Made by a program: the position numbers and the translations under genes. From JBFLVQ01 sp040758525 (lineage in GTDB: Bacteria; Acidobacteriota; Blastocatellia; Chloracidobacteriales; JADJPF01): 13,483 nucleotides of DNA. The notes beneath the pieces are model-generated. The model searched no databases. It worked only from the letters and a program-made list of their open reading frames with translations, and was not told the origin of the DNA. The stretch covers positions 1 through 13,483 of the forward strand of contig JBFLVQ010000207.1 of the NCBI GenBank assembly GCA_040758525.1, given 5' to 3'. Below are positions 1 to 8,800 of this stretch, one piece after another; within the stretch, counting starts at the first letter, position 1; each line of letters opens with the position of its first letter.

Positions 1-38
1 ATTGCCACACATGTTCTAGTACTGATAAAATATCGCAT
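1..38 (-). CDS. Start of an unidentified gene, cut by the left edge
   Basis: On the minus strand an ATG at 38-36 opens a frame reading MRYFISTRTCVA, with no stop before the window ends. A perfect SD sequence, AGGAGG (49-44), sits five bases upstream of the ATG. That is better than the SD of any complete minus-strand gene here and is the main reason for calling a gene. It follows the CHAT gene on the same strand with a gap of 164 bases, so it could be co-transcribed or have its own promoter. Twelve residues are too few to assign a family. The alternative is a chance match, or a short peptide ending just outside the window. Confidence 0.45.
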   Translation of the reverse strand, partial: MRYFISTRTCVA

Positions 39-202
39 TAAAGCCTCCTGAGTTTTGGTATATTACTAGCTTAGCTAATAGGCTTCATTTTGAAGTATCA
101 CTAGTGTAGCAATAATTTTTTTATAACTGACAATACTTTCCTGACAAAGATTTGTCGAAAAAGTATAGAGAGAAAGATTAAGGCGGTGGTGCTAATTCTG
201 GG
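39..202. other. Intergenic region downstream of the CHAT gene
   Basis: This AT-rich stretch separates the CHAT gene from the truncated left-edge gene. It contains the 133-166 palindromic element, a short CTTCA/TGAAG hairpin (83-95), the palindrome CACTAGTG and a run of T residues near 115-122. I see no convincing -35/-10 pair for the left-edge gene and no further reading frame with a ribosome binding site. Confidence 0.4.
133..166. repeat. Palindromic intergenic element, copy 1
   Basis: Two 16-base arms (133-148 and 151-166) are separated by GA. Thirteen of the 16 opposed positions are Watson-Crick pairs and one more is G-T. The only real mismatches are at 140 and 141. The element begins 37 bases past the stop codon of the CHAT gene. 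It closely matches a second copy at 4073-4106, with the left arms identical over 16 bases. No T-run follows the hairpin on the minus strand, so it is not a textbook intrinsic terminator. A REP- or MITE-like interspersed palindrome, or an mRNA 3'-end stabiliser, fits better. Confidence 0.65.
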
Positions 203-3200
203 CTATTTGTATTCACCATTGATAACAAAAGCAGCCCAATAGTAAGGATTGTTCCAGCGTGGTTGCTTAAGCATCTGAATCTGTGCGGCACGTAGCGCTG
301 CTGCTGCAGAGAGCTTCTTTGTGCCTAACAACTCTTTGTAAAAACGGACCATCAGTTCTGTCGTAGCTATTACTGGAATATTCCAGAGTGTAACCATTAC
401 ACGTGCTGCTCCAGCATAGACAAATCCACGTGTTAGTCCTGTTAGTCCTAGATCTTTGCTCTTATCTAGTACTTGTTTAACAGCGCGAGGATTATCACTC
501 TCTTCGGGAGCTAATGCTAGTCCACTACGACAAGCACTAAGCACTACCAGGTCTGCAGGTAGATTGAGATTGAATATTGCTGCGGCACTAAGGAAGCCTT
601 GTTGTTGTTTACCCTCTGCATTAAATAGTGAGAGCACTACTCCAGATAATTCAGGATTGGGATTGAGAAAACCATGTGTAGCATAATGGACAATCTTGTA
701 TTGACCAATCTCTTGTTGAGTTGCCATTGTCAGATTAGCATTAAATCCTAACAGTAACTTGCTTGCTGATTTAGGCAGCAGGGCGATGATCTCTTTAGCC
801 ATCTGCTCTGTTTCTGGTATTGGTTCAAGGCCAGCGAGCATCTTGTCCAATGGGCTCAATGTTAAGTTATCAGGCTTTTTACCATTGGTATTGGCTGCGG
901 TTTTAACCCTGTTATCTTGGATTGAGAAGACAGGATTAGCGAATATAGCAATCTCTTTGGTAGCAATAGTACGTCCAGCCAGTTCCTCTCGTTGCAGCAC
1001 TAGACTAGATGCTGAGGGCAAGTTTATCACTTCGTGTTCAACTATCAATGGAGTAGAGAATTTCTGTCTATTAGTAGGTTTAACTAGCGAGCCTGGGGTG
1101 GGTAGTGCAGCAAAAGGTATATACTGAAGCAGGCCTTCACTGACAATCAATAATCGTTTTTTATTGAGATGTTCGGCTACTGGCGCTAATACCATACGAC
1201 TCAATTGAGCAGTAGCCTCAACCATTTCTGCTTCTGCTTTCTCCAAGCGTTGCAAAAACTTCTCATCGGTTTCAAAGCTCTTTCTTTGTCTGGCAGTAAA
1301 GAGTTGATAGACACGTAGCGCGGCAGCCTCTACATCTGCACGTTTGGGCAGTTTGTAGCTGGTAATGGAGCTAGTAGTGACTGCCCATAGATAAGTCTGT
1401 TCACTGCCTAAGGCATATTCTAGTAGCAGAGTATCATCATCTAGTACTTGCTGTTGTAGTTGAGTAATTGTGAGTGGTTGTGGATACTTGAGTGCAGCAT
1501 AATGAGGGTTATCTTGATAGATTAAGGCTTCAACTTTATGTAGCTCATCATTAATTCTCTCTGTCTCTCTTCTGGCAGTATCTTCCTGTTCTGCAGTACG
1601 TTTGCTATTGAGCAGACGAAATAGATATTCTGCTTTGGCATTAAGCTGTTGTTTGAGGTTGCGTTCACGCTCAAGCAGATCTGGGTTGATGCCTTGACGA
1701 ATATCAACACGAGCTTCTGCTAATGCTTCTAGCAATGTGCGAGCGCGGGCACGTTCGCTGGCTTGTAATGCTAGCGCATCATAACCAGCCGATGGTTGTT
1801 GTTGATGTAAGCGCATTAACAGGTCTATATAGAATTCATAATGATTCTGTACAGAAGCAAAGAAGGCTGCACGCAGTTCCTTAACATCAAATTTGCTACG
1901 TAATGATTCAATAATGGTAAGCGCTTGTTCAGTCAAGATAAGTGCGGTTTTGAGTTCGCTACTATCACGCTTAGCCTTGGCAATACCTAACAGTGCCACT
2001 GCTTCTAATACTTGATTACCCAATTTCTTACTAAGCAGTAACACTTGATTATAATAGTCGGCTGCTTTCTGACTCTCTCCTAATGAATGATAAGATTTAC
2101 CAATATAACCAAGTGTATTTGCTTCCAGTCTTTGATCCCCGACTGTACGAAGCAGCAATAATGCTTGATTATGATAATCAAGCGCCTTTTGATACTCTCC
2201 TAGTAGATGATAAACTGCACCCATACTGTTGAGAGTATTTCCTTCCAATCTGCGATTACCGATGGCTTTTTCCAGTGCCAATGCTTGGTTAAAGTAGTCG
2301 AGTGCCTTTTGATACTCTCCTAGCGATCTATTAATTCCACCAATATTGGTAAGAGTGTTTGCCTCTCCAGCACGGTCACCAGCAGCTCTTCTAAGTGCTA
2401 ATGCTTGATTAAAGTAATCGAGTGCCCTTTCATCCTCTCCAATTACATCATAAATACTGCCAATGTTATTAAGGGCATATGATTCCAATCTACGATCACC
2501 CGTTGCTCTTAAGAGTACTAATGCCTGATTAAGATAATCTAAGGCTTTTTGAGCTTCACCTAACTCGCTATAGGCCACACCCATACCGGTAAGTATATTT
2601 GCCTCCAAACTTTTATCATTCACTGTGCGTGCCAGTGGCAATGCCTGATTAGAATAGTCCAGTGCCTTAAGGTCTTCTCCCAGTGCTCCATAAACTTTGC
2701 TAATTTTTTCTAGTTCCATTGCTTCACTATGTCGATCACCTATCACTCTTGCCAGTAGTAACGCTTGGTTATGACAATCTAACGCCTTTTGATTTTCTCC
2801 TAGTGATTTGTAGGTTAAGCCTAGATTACCCAATGCAATGGATTCTAATCTTTGGTTATCTATTGCTCGTACAAGCGGTAGTGCGCGATTAAGGTAATCC
2901 AGTGCCTTTTGATTTTCTCCTAAAAGAGTGTAAATTGCACCCAGGCTGATAAGGGTTCTTGATTCCAGATCTTGATCCTTAATGACTTGTAGCAGAGATA
3001 CTATTTGGTTAAAACAGTCGAGTGCCTTTTGACTATCACCAAGCGAGTTATAAATAACACCCATCGAAGCAAGCGTTTCTCCTTGCATTTTAGGGTCATT
3101 TGTGGCCTGCCATTCCACCAATGCAACCTGGTATTTTGCTAATGCCTCTTGTAATGACTTTGCTGTCTGCTGCGCACTTAGCAGTACTGCTTCTGATGAT

Positions 3201-3652
3201 GCCTGCTGGGCAATAACACGATGCGTATCCTTGGCCATAGCTGGGCGTAATTCTGCAATACTAATCTGATATTTTCCTGTTGCCGTTTTCTCTTCAGTAG
3301 GTCGCACTTCCAGTCTGTAGTTACCAGCTTTCTCTGTTATTAAAAAGAGTGGCTCTGGTCCTTCTACTCCATTGGGGCTATCAACTTCGCTGAGCTTGTT
3401 GCCATCAGGATCAAAGATCGAGAGAGTTACATCGATACCTTTCTGTTTGACAATTATGTGTAGGTATTGTCCTGCGGTAAGACTAATTTGATAAGAATGA
3501 CGCGCTCCTGCTTGCAATACGCTCTCCAGCGACTTACCTTCCTCTAACCTGACAATCACATCTGAGCTGACAGACTGCTGGTTTGGTGAAGTTGCGATCC
3601 GTTCTGATATTGCCACTTGGCAGGGTAGAATTAGCAGCAGTAGCAATAGCAT
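203..3652 (-). CDS. PPC-TPR-CHAT protein (caspase-like peptidase domain)
   Basis: The protein has 1149 residues. A leucine-rich N terminus (1-16) looks like a signal peptide or anchor but lacks the usual basic start. Residues about 35-135 resemble a PPC-type beta sandwich, with DVTLSIFDPDG followed by GNYRLEV. Nine TPR units of exactly 40 residues run from 197 to 556, consensus LGExQKALDYxNQAL, with a degenerate unit either side; this is the long LGN-like type. A linker with coiled-coil character leads to a CHAT domain from about 735 to the end. The CHAT domain shows YIPFAALP, HYATHG (His993), LSACRSG (Cys1041) and GAARVMVTLWNIP. The caspase-like His/Cys pair is therefore intact, and a cysteine peptidase is plausible. 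The substrate is unknown. The ATG follows GAGG by five bases, and an in-frame TGA lies 12 bases upstream. No obvious substrate or effector gene is adjacent. Confidence 0.93.
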   Translation of the reverse strand: MLLLLLLILPCQVAISERIATSPNQQSVSSDVIVRLEEGKSLESVLQAGARHSYQISLTAGQYLHIIVKQKGIDVTLSIFDPDGNKLSEVDSPNGVEGPEPLFLITEKAGNYRLEVRPTEEKTATGKYQISIAELRPAMAKDTHRVIAQQASSEAVLLSAQQTAKSLQEALAKYQVALVEWQATNDPKMQGETLASMGVIYNSLGDSQKALDCFNQIVSLLQVIKDQDLESRTLISLGAIYTLLGENQKALDYLNRALPLVRAIDNQRLESIALGNLGLTYKSLGENQKALDCHNQALLLARVIGDRHSEAMELEKISKVYGALGEDLKALDYSNQALPLARTVNDKSLEANILTGMGVAYSELGEAQKALDYLNQALVLLRATGDRRLESYALNNIGSIYDVIGEDERALDYFNQALALRRAAGDRAGEANTLTNIGGINRSLGEYQKALDYFNQALALEKAIGNRRLEGNTLNSMGAVYHLLGEYQKALDYHNQALLLLRTVGDQRLEANTLGYIGKSYHSLGESQKAADYYNQVLLLSKKLGNQVLEAVALLGIAKAKRDSSELKTALILTEQALTIIESLRSKFDVKELRAAFFASVQNHYEFYIDLLMRLHQQQPSAGYDALALQASERARARTLLEALAEARVDIRQGINPDLLERERNLKQQLNAKAEYLFRLLNSKRTAEQEDTARRETERINDELHKVEALIYQDNPHYAALKYPQPLTITQLQQQVLDDDTLLLEYALGSEQTYLWAVTTSSITSYKLPKRADVEAAALRVYQLFTARQRKSFETDEKFLQRLEKAEAEMVEATAQLSRMVLAPVAEHLNKKRLLIVSEGLLQYIPFAALPTPGSLVKPTNRQKFSTPLIVEHEVINLPSASSLVLQREELAGRTIATKEIAIFANPVFSIQDNRVKTAANTNGKKPDNLTLSPLDKMLAGLEPIPETEQMAKEIIALLPKSASKLLLGFNANLTMATQQEIGQYKIVHYATHGFLNPNPELSGVVLSLFNAEGKQQQGFLSAAAIFNLNLPADLVVLSACRSGLALAPEESDNPRAVKQVLDKSKDLGLTGLTRGFVYAGAARVMVTLWNIPVIATTELMVRFYKELLGTKKLSAAAALRAAQIQMLKQPRWNNPYYWAAFVINGEYK
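1985..3064 (-). repeat. Nine tandem 120-base TPR-coding units
   Basis: The DNA repeats with a strict 120-base period through this part of the CHAT gene. Motifs such as ATGCTTGATT and TTTTGATACTCTCC return at the same phase, for example at 2161, 2281, 2401 and 2521. Neighbouring units are clearly similar but diverged at many positions, so the expansion is not very recent. Each unit encodes one 40-residue TPR (residues 197-556). Confidence 0.9.
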
Positions 3653-3712
3653 AAAAACCTCAAAAGTTCACTTACTCAGGTACATAAAACATACTGTCTA
3701 TAGCAGCTTAGC

Positions 3713-3742
3713 TTTATCGTAAAAACTTTTCAAGACAGTCAA
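3713..3742 (-). promoter_or_regulatory. Candidate promoter of the CHAT gene
   Basis: Read on the minus strand, TTGACT (3742-3737) is followed after 18 bases by GATAAA (3718-3713). These match sigma70 consensus at five and four of six positions. Transcription would start about 53 bases before the ATG. A small inverted repeat, CAGTC-N5-GACTG (3736-3750), overlaps the -35 box and could be a protein site. This is assignment by consensus only. Confidence 0.4.
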
Positions 3743-3793
3743 ATAGACTGCCTCTTTAGCCAATCGTTGTCTCTAAGCAGATAAATAGAAACA

Positions 3794-3819
3794 AGGCAAG
3801 AGTCATAAAACTCTTGCCT
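3794..3819 (-). terminator. Candidate intrinsic terminator, minus strand
   Basis: AGGCAAGAGT (3794-3803) and ACTCTTGCCT (3810-3819) form a perfect 10-bp stem with a six-base loop. On the minus strand the hairpin is followed by TGTTTCTATTT, which is T-rich though interrupted. On the plus strand no T-run follows. It lies between pabB and the CHAT promoter, so its likely job is to insulate the CHAT gene from pabB transcription. The distance from the pabB stop (about 360 bases) is long for a simple 3' UTR. Confidence 0.5.
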
Positions 3820-4072
3820 ATTGGTTCAACAATCGCCAGCTACTGCTAAGCTTTCCCAAATAGATTAGATCTTTGTCTTCCCACACAATTGTGAACCTTT
3901 AGATTTGTTAGATTCAGATAGAGGAAATATAGCTGTGGATGGTTGAGTTGGCAAGCCTGTTGTAATAGCAGGGGCAGGGGTGAAGATAGTGAGATTGTTA
4001 AGATCTATCAGGAAAAATTGACACCCTTTTAGAGTGTGATGGCAAGTATAAGAAAAATATTTTTAATGCAGC

Positions 4073-4106
4073 ATACTTTCCTGACAAAAATTTGTCAGAA
4101 AAGTAC
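4073..4106. repeat. Palindromic intergenic element, copy 2
   Basis: The arms 4073-4088 and 4091-4106 flank an AA loop. Fourteen of 16 positions pair, with mismatches only at the outermost pair and at 4080/4099. The left arm is identical to that of the 133-166 copy, and the flanking AT-rich sequence is loosely similar. This copy lies 74 bases past the pabB stop, so both copies sit downstream of minus-strand genes. It shows two compensating-type differences from copy 1, and its central stem is better paired. Confidence 0.65.
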
Positions 4107-4179
4107 ATAGTGTGAAGATAGAATGGCAAAGATATTCTACGACTATAATAAGGAAGTAACAATCTCAAGAATACAGAGA

Positions 4180-5610
4180 TCAACTTAGTCCCAGTGCGCA
4201 TAAGAGTGCCTGAGCTTTGATAAGCGATTCCTCATATTCATTAGCTGGATCGGAATCGGCAACTATCGCGCCACCAACATTAAAGTAACCACGATCTTTG
4301 CAAATCCAGAGTGTGCGTATTGCGACATTGAGATCAAGATTACCATCATAGCCAAGCCAGCCCAGCGCACCCATTGAAAGACCACGACGTACACCTTCAA
4401 TCTCTTCGATAATCTCCATTGCACGTAGTTTAGGAGCACCTGTAATCGAGCCACAAGGAAAGGCAGCTTCCAGTAATGTACTCAACTTGATCTCTCTACG
4501 CAATTGACCACTAACTTTAGAAACAAGATGAAAAACTGTTGGTAGCGCTTGTATGGTGAGCAGTTCACTTGCATCAATTGAACCTATCTCTGAAACCCTA
4601 CCTAGATCGTTACGCATCAGATCGACAATCATAATATTTTCTGCACGATCCTTCTCACTGGTACGTAACTCTTCGCTGAGTCGCCTATCCTCGCTTGCAT
4701 CACGCCCACGTGGCCGTGTTCCTTTAATTGGATAGGCTGCTACTGTATGGCCTATGCGATGTAGAAATCGTTCTGGTGAAGCGCTTACAATTGCCCAATC
4801 TGGGGTACGTAGATAAGCCATATAGGGAACGGGAAAATGTGCCCGCAATCGTAAGAAGATTGCTGCTGGAGATAGTCCATTCAACTCGATCTGAAACTGC
4901 TGTGTAAAATTGGCCTGATAGATATTGCCTGCACTAATATGCTCTTGTATACGTACAACCGCACCTAGATAGTCTTCTCTGGTAAAGTTTGTGTAGTAGT
5001 TTAAGGCTCTTTGTGAAGATGGCAGTTCAGTAAGAGGAGTATTCGGCAAACGTGTGATCAGACGCTCAATTTCTGATTGTGCCGTCTGTAAACGTGCCTC
5101 TGCTTGTGCTGACTTACCTGAATAGACAATTAGTGTTGTTTCCTGGGTCAGATAATCATAGATGATTAGTGTGTTATAGAAACAGACAAATAGATCTGGC
5201 ACGATATGACTGCTGTGGGAATGTCCAGATAAGCGTACAAGATTGCGGCTTAGATCGTAGGAGAAGAAACCTAGTGCTGCTCCACCTGCACAGGGCAGCA
5301 TCTCTTGCTGATAATTACCTAAACCCGCTGTTGCTCGTTCAGCCAATAGTTGATCTAGCCGTATTAGCGCATTACCGCTGGTAAGTCGCTCGCCTTCACG
5401 GGAAAACTCGTAGATCTGCCCTGCCAATACCTGCAGACATAGTTCAGGATTAAAAGCGGCAATTAAGTATCGCCCTTCATAGAGCCGATAATGCCGATAA
5501 TGACAGCTATCAAGTAGGGCAGGATAGCTGGTGGCAGGGAGTGTCAGGATGAGCTTAAGGATCTGCTCAACATTGAGGTTAAGACGACGATGAGTAACAG
5601 AGGCATTCAC
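4180..5610 (-). CDS. pabB: Aminodeoxychorismate synthase component I
   Basis: PabB converts chorismate and ammonia to 4-amino-4-deoxychorismate for p-aminobenzoate and folate synthesis, in the cytoplasm, normally with the glutaminase PabA. The 476 residues match the family length. The chorismate-binding half (about 205-476) shows SAGNIYQANF (226-235), PIKGTRPRG (294-302), DLMRNDLGR (330-338), FPCGSITGAPK (384-394) and GGAIVADSDP (446-455). Lys296 in PIKGT is the feature that distinguishes PabB from TrpE (PIAGT). The start is GTG at 5610. An in-frame TGA lies six bases before it, and the next in-frame ATG is at residue 104, inside the conserved fold. The SD sequence is weak (GAAAG). Neither pabA nor pabC is adjacent, and the gene diverges from the 5877 gene. 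Confidence 0.95.
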   Translation of the reverse strand: MNASVTHRRLNLNVEQILKLILTLPATSYPALLDSCHYRHYRLYEGRYLIAAFNPELCLQVLAGQIYEFSREGERLTSGNALIRLDQLLAERATAGLGNYQQEMLPCAGGAALGFFSYDLSRNLVRLSGHSHSSHIVPDLFVCFYNTLIIYDYLTQETTLIVYSGKSAQAEARLQTAQSEIERLITRLPNTPLTELPSSQRALNYYTNFTREDYLGAVVRIQEHISAGNIYQANFTQQFQIELNGLSPAAIFLRLRAHFPVPYMAYLRTPDWAIVSASPERFLHRIGHTVAAYPIKGTRPRGRDASEDRRLSEELRTSEKDRAENIMIVDLMRNDLGRVSEIGSIDASELLTIQALPTVFHLVSKVSGQLRREIKLSTLLEAAFPCGSITGAPKLRAMEIIEEIEGVRRGLSMGALGWLGYDGNLDLNVAIRTLWICKDRGYFNVGGAIVADSDPANEYEESLIKAQALLCALGLS

Positions 5611-5706
5611 TTGCTTTCAAACCATTTCGATAAAATTATCCGAAGCTCACTTGGTGATTTACACAATAATAATACGTTTCTCTGGCAATTTGCCGACATT
5701 CTCCCG

Positions 5707-5727
5707 TTACCTACACCAATTAGGTAA
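5707..5727. promoter_or_regulatory. Dyad upstream of the 5877 promoter
   Basis: TTACCTA (5707-5713) and TAGGTAA (5721-5727) are a perfect 7-bp inverted repeat with a seven-base spacer, ending 14 bases before the -35 box. A second 7-bp dyad, ACCGATC (5729-5735) and GATCGGT (5754-5760), brackets that -35 box. Both could be operator sites. No cognate regulator is visible in the window. Confidence 0.3.
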
Positions 5728-5741
5728 AACCGATCTTACGA

Positions 5742-5770
5742 TTGACTTTTACGGATCGGTCGCAAATAAT
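5742..5770 (+). promoter_or_regulatory. Sigma70-type promoter for the 5877 gene
   Basis: TTGACT (5742-5747) and AATAAT (5765-5770) each match consensus at five of six positions, with the ideal 17-base spacing. Transcription from about 5777 would give a 5' leader of roughly 100 bases, which lacks a recognisable SD sequence next to the ATG. Confidence 0.55.
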
Positions 5771-5876
5771 AGTTAACGTTCGACTATCAGTTATTAGCGT
5801 TTAGCGATCAAAAGGCAAAAGATCTGTGCTGTAGGCATACGGTCAAGCGCTTGCGGCTGATGGCTAACTTATATAT

Positions 5877-8800
5877 ATGACAGACTCTTACTCTCAAGAG
5901 GACTTTCTCTTCGAGCAACCAGAGCCACCACAATTACCGGCTCTCTCCCTAAACGAGGAGCGCTGGGCACAGCTTATCTTTATCGATCCGCTAAGCATTC
6001 TGCCCAAGCTCTCTACCGCTTCGACTTTCCGAGATAATGTTAATGATCATGAACTGGTTGCACTCTATGCCGATTGGCAGTCACGCGATTCCGAAGTTGG
6101 TTATGCTTTGGTAGAGCGGCGCAAACGTGAGTTACAAGCTGCTATTGAATGTTATCGCTCAGCAATTGATCGCCGTTACCGTACCGTCTCTTTTGCGCGT
6201 GCACGGCTGCAGACAATACAGCGCATTAATGCTACTGAACCAAACGTTTCACTCCATTATCCAGACGAGACGATCTACTGGTTAGAATCTGAGATCCAGT
6301 TGGCCGAGGCAGAGAGCCAATATCTGCGCCTATATACCAGCCGTATGTATGCGCTTGCTACCATATTGCAAGCGATGAATTCGACTGGACAGAGTGAAAA
6401 AGTAGAACAGTACTGTCGATTGATCGGTCAGGCTTGGCGTGGCCAGATGAAAGTACGCGCCTTCCAGAATAAGTTTCCCTATGCTGTACAGGAGATACCG
6501 ACTGAGGGTGTAGAATCAATTATCTCTGGTGAGGTTATAAATAATGTAGCTCAAGAGAGCCCATTTCGCACTGATATTATCCTTACCCATACTACCGTTG
6601 CTTATCTACGCCATCAGCTTAAAGCGATTGCTGCGCTTGCTGAGAAAGCACGTACTATCTTTGAGTCTCGCTTACAGGCAAGTGCCCTGGAAGGTGAATG
6701 GCCACCTATAATGGTGCTGTTGGCAGCAATTGTTGAGCTGTTCTATTACTGTAATTTCGAGATTGGCTACGGCAGCCAAGGCCGTGTAATTGAGCAGATT
6801 GATATTGCTAAGGTTTGGAATTTTGACTCAGAAACAAAAGACTGGCAACAATTTTCCGAAACCGCTGTTGATCAATTGCGCCGACAGGCGACAGAAGCAG
6901 CTATGTTGCTGACAGAGTTCCCTCCTTTCCTACGTTGTAGTAGTGTAGAGGATGTCTCGCACGCCTGTCAGGCGGCGCTTGTACGTCTTACTCCAACCGC
7001 GCTTACACAGGCTTATGGACCATACCAATTTGCCGGACTTGCCCGTATGGAGCGACGTGGCGACAGTCGTAGCTATAAATTCCAGAATGCGGTTGCACTT
7101 ACCGGCTCAGTATTAGCCCATGTCGTTTCATTAGATGTAGAGCTGAGCAGGGCCTTTAACACTGCCTGTGGTGGACCTATACAAACGCTTATCAATATGG
7201 CAAACCTTGATGCTCGTGCTTTTGGGCTTAGCCGTGGCGAAGATTCTCTGACTCGCCCGCTAGCGCTCAAAGTTCTTGCCAATTTCTGGAAACGAATGGG
7301 CAAGCAGCGTCCTGTTGCGCTACTTGGCGAGGGTTACGCCAAGAACATCTATGCTGGGCTAGCCAGTATTGGTGAGTCAGCACCAGAACGCTCTAGCCTA
7401 CTCTCCATTCACCTCACTAACATTTTAGGAAACACGATATTGGGACAGCCTGGGCAAGGTCCACCAGACCTACTTACGGTACTGATGCTTGCCGACCAGA
7501 TACGTTTGATGGATCTGTTAGAACTAAGCTGGTCCTATGCTCAGGCAGTAATCAATGATGTGCAGGCGGTACGTTCACTCTCTGAGATCGGTGAACTGAT
7601 TCGTAGTGGAGGCACTTTTGCACGCTTCGAGCCGGAGATTGCCAAGCGATTTAACCAGAAATGGATTACTGCCACACAACCACTCTGGACCATTCTACGT
7701 GGTGCAGCGCCACATGCTTGGGGCTTCTGGGCAAAACTCTCTACTGGCAATTCTGTAGCACAACTGCTTGGCAATGCTGATCCTAGCCAATCGCTCGGGT
7801 TTCTCTTAATGCCACTTGCTGATATTGCTCGCTTAATGCTGCTCTTTGAGACCTCCAGTCCGGTGCTAGCAGAGCGTCAGAAGGTAGATTCCGAAACAGC
7901 AGCGCGTGACCTGTTGGCAGGCTTTATCATTTTCCGACAATGGCCAGCGCCACTAGGAACTTTTATTCTTGAGAATCTTAGTTATTACTTCGATCCAGCG
8001 GTTCAGCATGATGCTTGGCTGGCATTCACAGAGAGCCTTAAAGAGCACTTGCGCCAGCTAGATGTAGATTTACATACCCGCAATGCCAACCAAGAGATAC
8101 TAGATATGCTTGCCACTATGCGTACACGGCTAGACGCTAACTATCCTAGCCCACAACGCACCCAAGCGACTGCCATTCCGGTTGCGACCAAGGAGGAGGA
8201 ACAAGTGCAACTTCCCGACTGTGAATTAGCGGAGACCGATTGTCTATTCTTACAAACCCTCTGCAAAGATCTGATCGGAGATCGTGGACTTGGTCATGTT
8301 ATGTTTCTTAAAGCCCTTGGCCTCTGGCGTGATCGCTCCTTACACGAACATATGCGTAAGATTAGCGAGTATCGCAAGCCATTGCGTGAGACACTGGTCG
8401 ATGCCCATATGCGTGCTACATTGCTAGGCTCATCCACGGCAGTCAGGGAAGTAGGGTATCGATTAGCAGGCTTATCAAACACAAATACGATTGATATAGG
8501 GACAATGACAGCAATAGGCGAATGTCTCTCCAGACAACGTGATTTTCACCGCCAATTGGAAGCATTATTGGCGATGTCTACATTACCATTTGATGAAGAT
8601 CGCCAGCAGATCTACGAGCTTTCTGTAAAGACTAGTGGTGAGCGAGCTGAATTGCTGATGCTGGCACTCTCAAGCGCACCCTGTTTTGTTGCTGTCAACG
8701 AGACTGGACCAGCCGCAGCATTGGCGCGATACAAAATGGAGATGAAAACACGTGTGACACGGCAGTTTCCTAATTGGCAACCGGAGCCGTTGCTGCTTGG

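Larger units (their letters stand above)
3653..4179. other. 527-base noncoding stretch between CHAT gene and pabB
   Basis: The stretch holds the candidate CHAT promoter (3713-3742), a strong hairpin (3794-3819), the 10-base palindrome CACAATTGTG near 3885 and the second copy of the palindromic element (4073-4106). No reading frame in it has both a plausible start with SD sequence and a recognisable protein. Between about 3830 and 4070 I see only AT-rich sequence with one G-rich patch near 3970. It may be a long pabB 3' UTR. Confidence 0.5.
5611..5876. other. Divergent intergenic region between pabB and the 5877 gene
   Basis: These 266 bases must hold both promoters. The plus-strand one is clear (5742-5770). 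For pabB only a weak GATAAT-like -10 box (near 5635) is visible, without a good -35. Two dyads lie just upstream of the plus promoter (5707-5727 and 5729-5760). Other short palindromes include CAAGCGCTTG (5844-5853). Confidence 0.45.

Noticed and set aside
133..166. Palindromic element as an intrinsic terminator of the CHAT gene
   Set aside because: On the minus strand the hairpin is followed by TGTCAGTTATAAA, not a T-run.
1985..3064. Regular 120-base repeats resembling a repeat array or CRISPR
   Set aside because: They are in frame, encode TPR units and lack the short identical repeat plus unique spacer layout.
3601..3652. Lipoprotein signal (ILPC) at the N terminus of the CHAT protein
   Set aside because: Proline directly before the cysteine does not fit the lipobox, and the basic n-region is missing.
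3998..4201. 67-codon minus-strand frame overlapping the end of pabB
   Set aside because: It overlaps pabB by 22 bases in another frame, has no SD sequence of its own, includes the palindromic element and gives an unremarkable hydrophobic/basic peptide. It is best read as chance.
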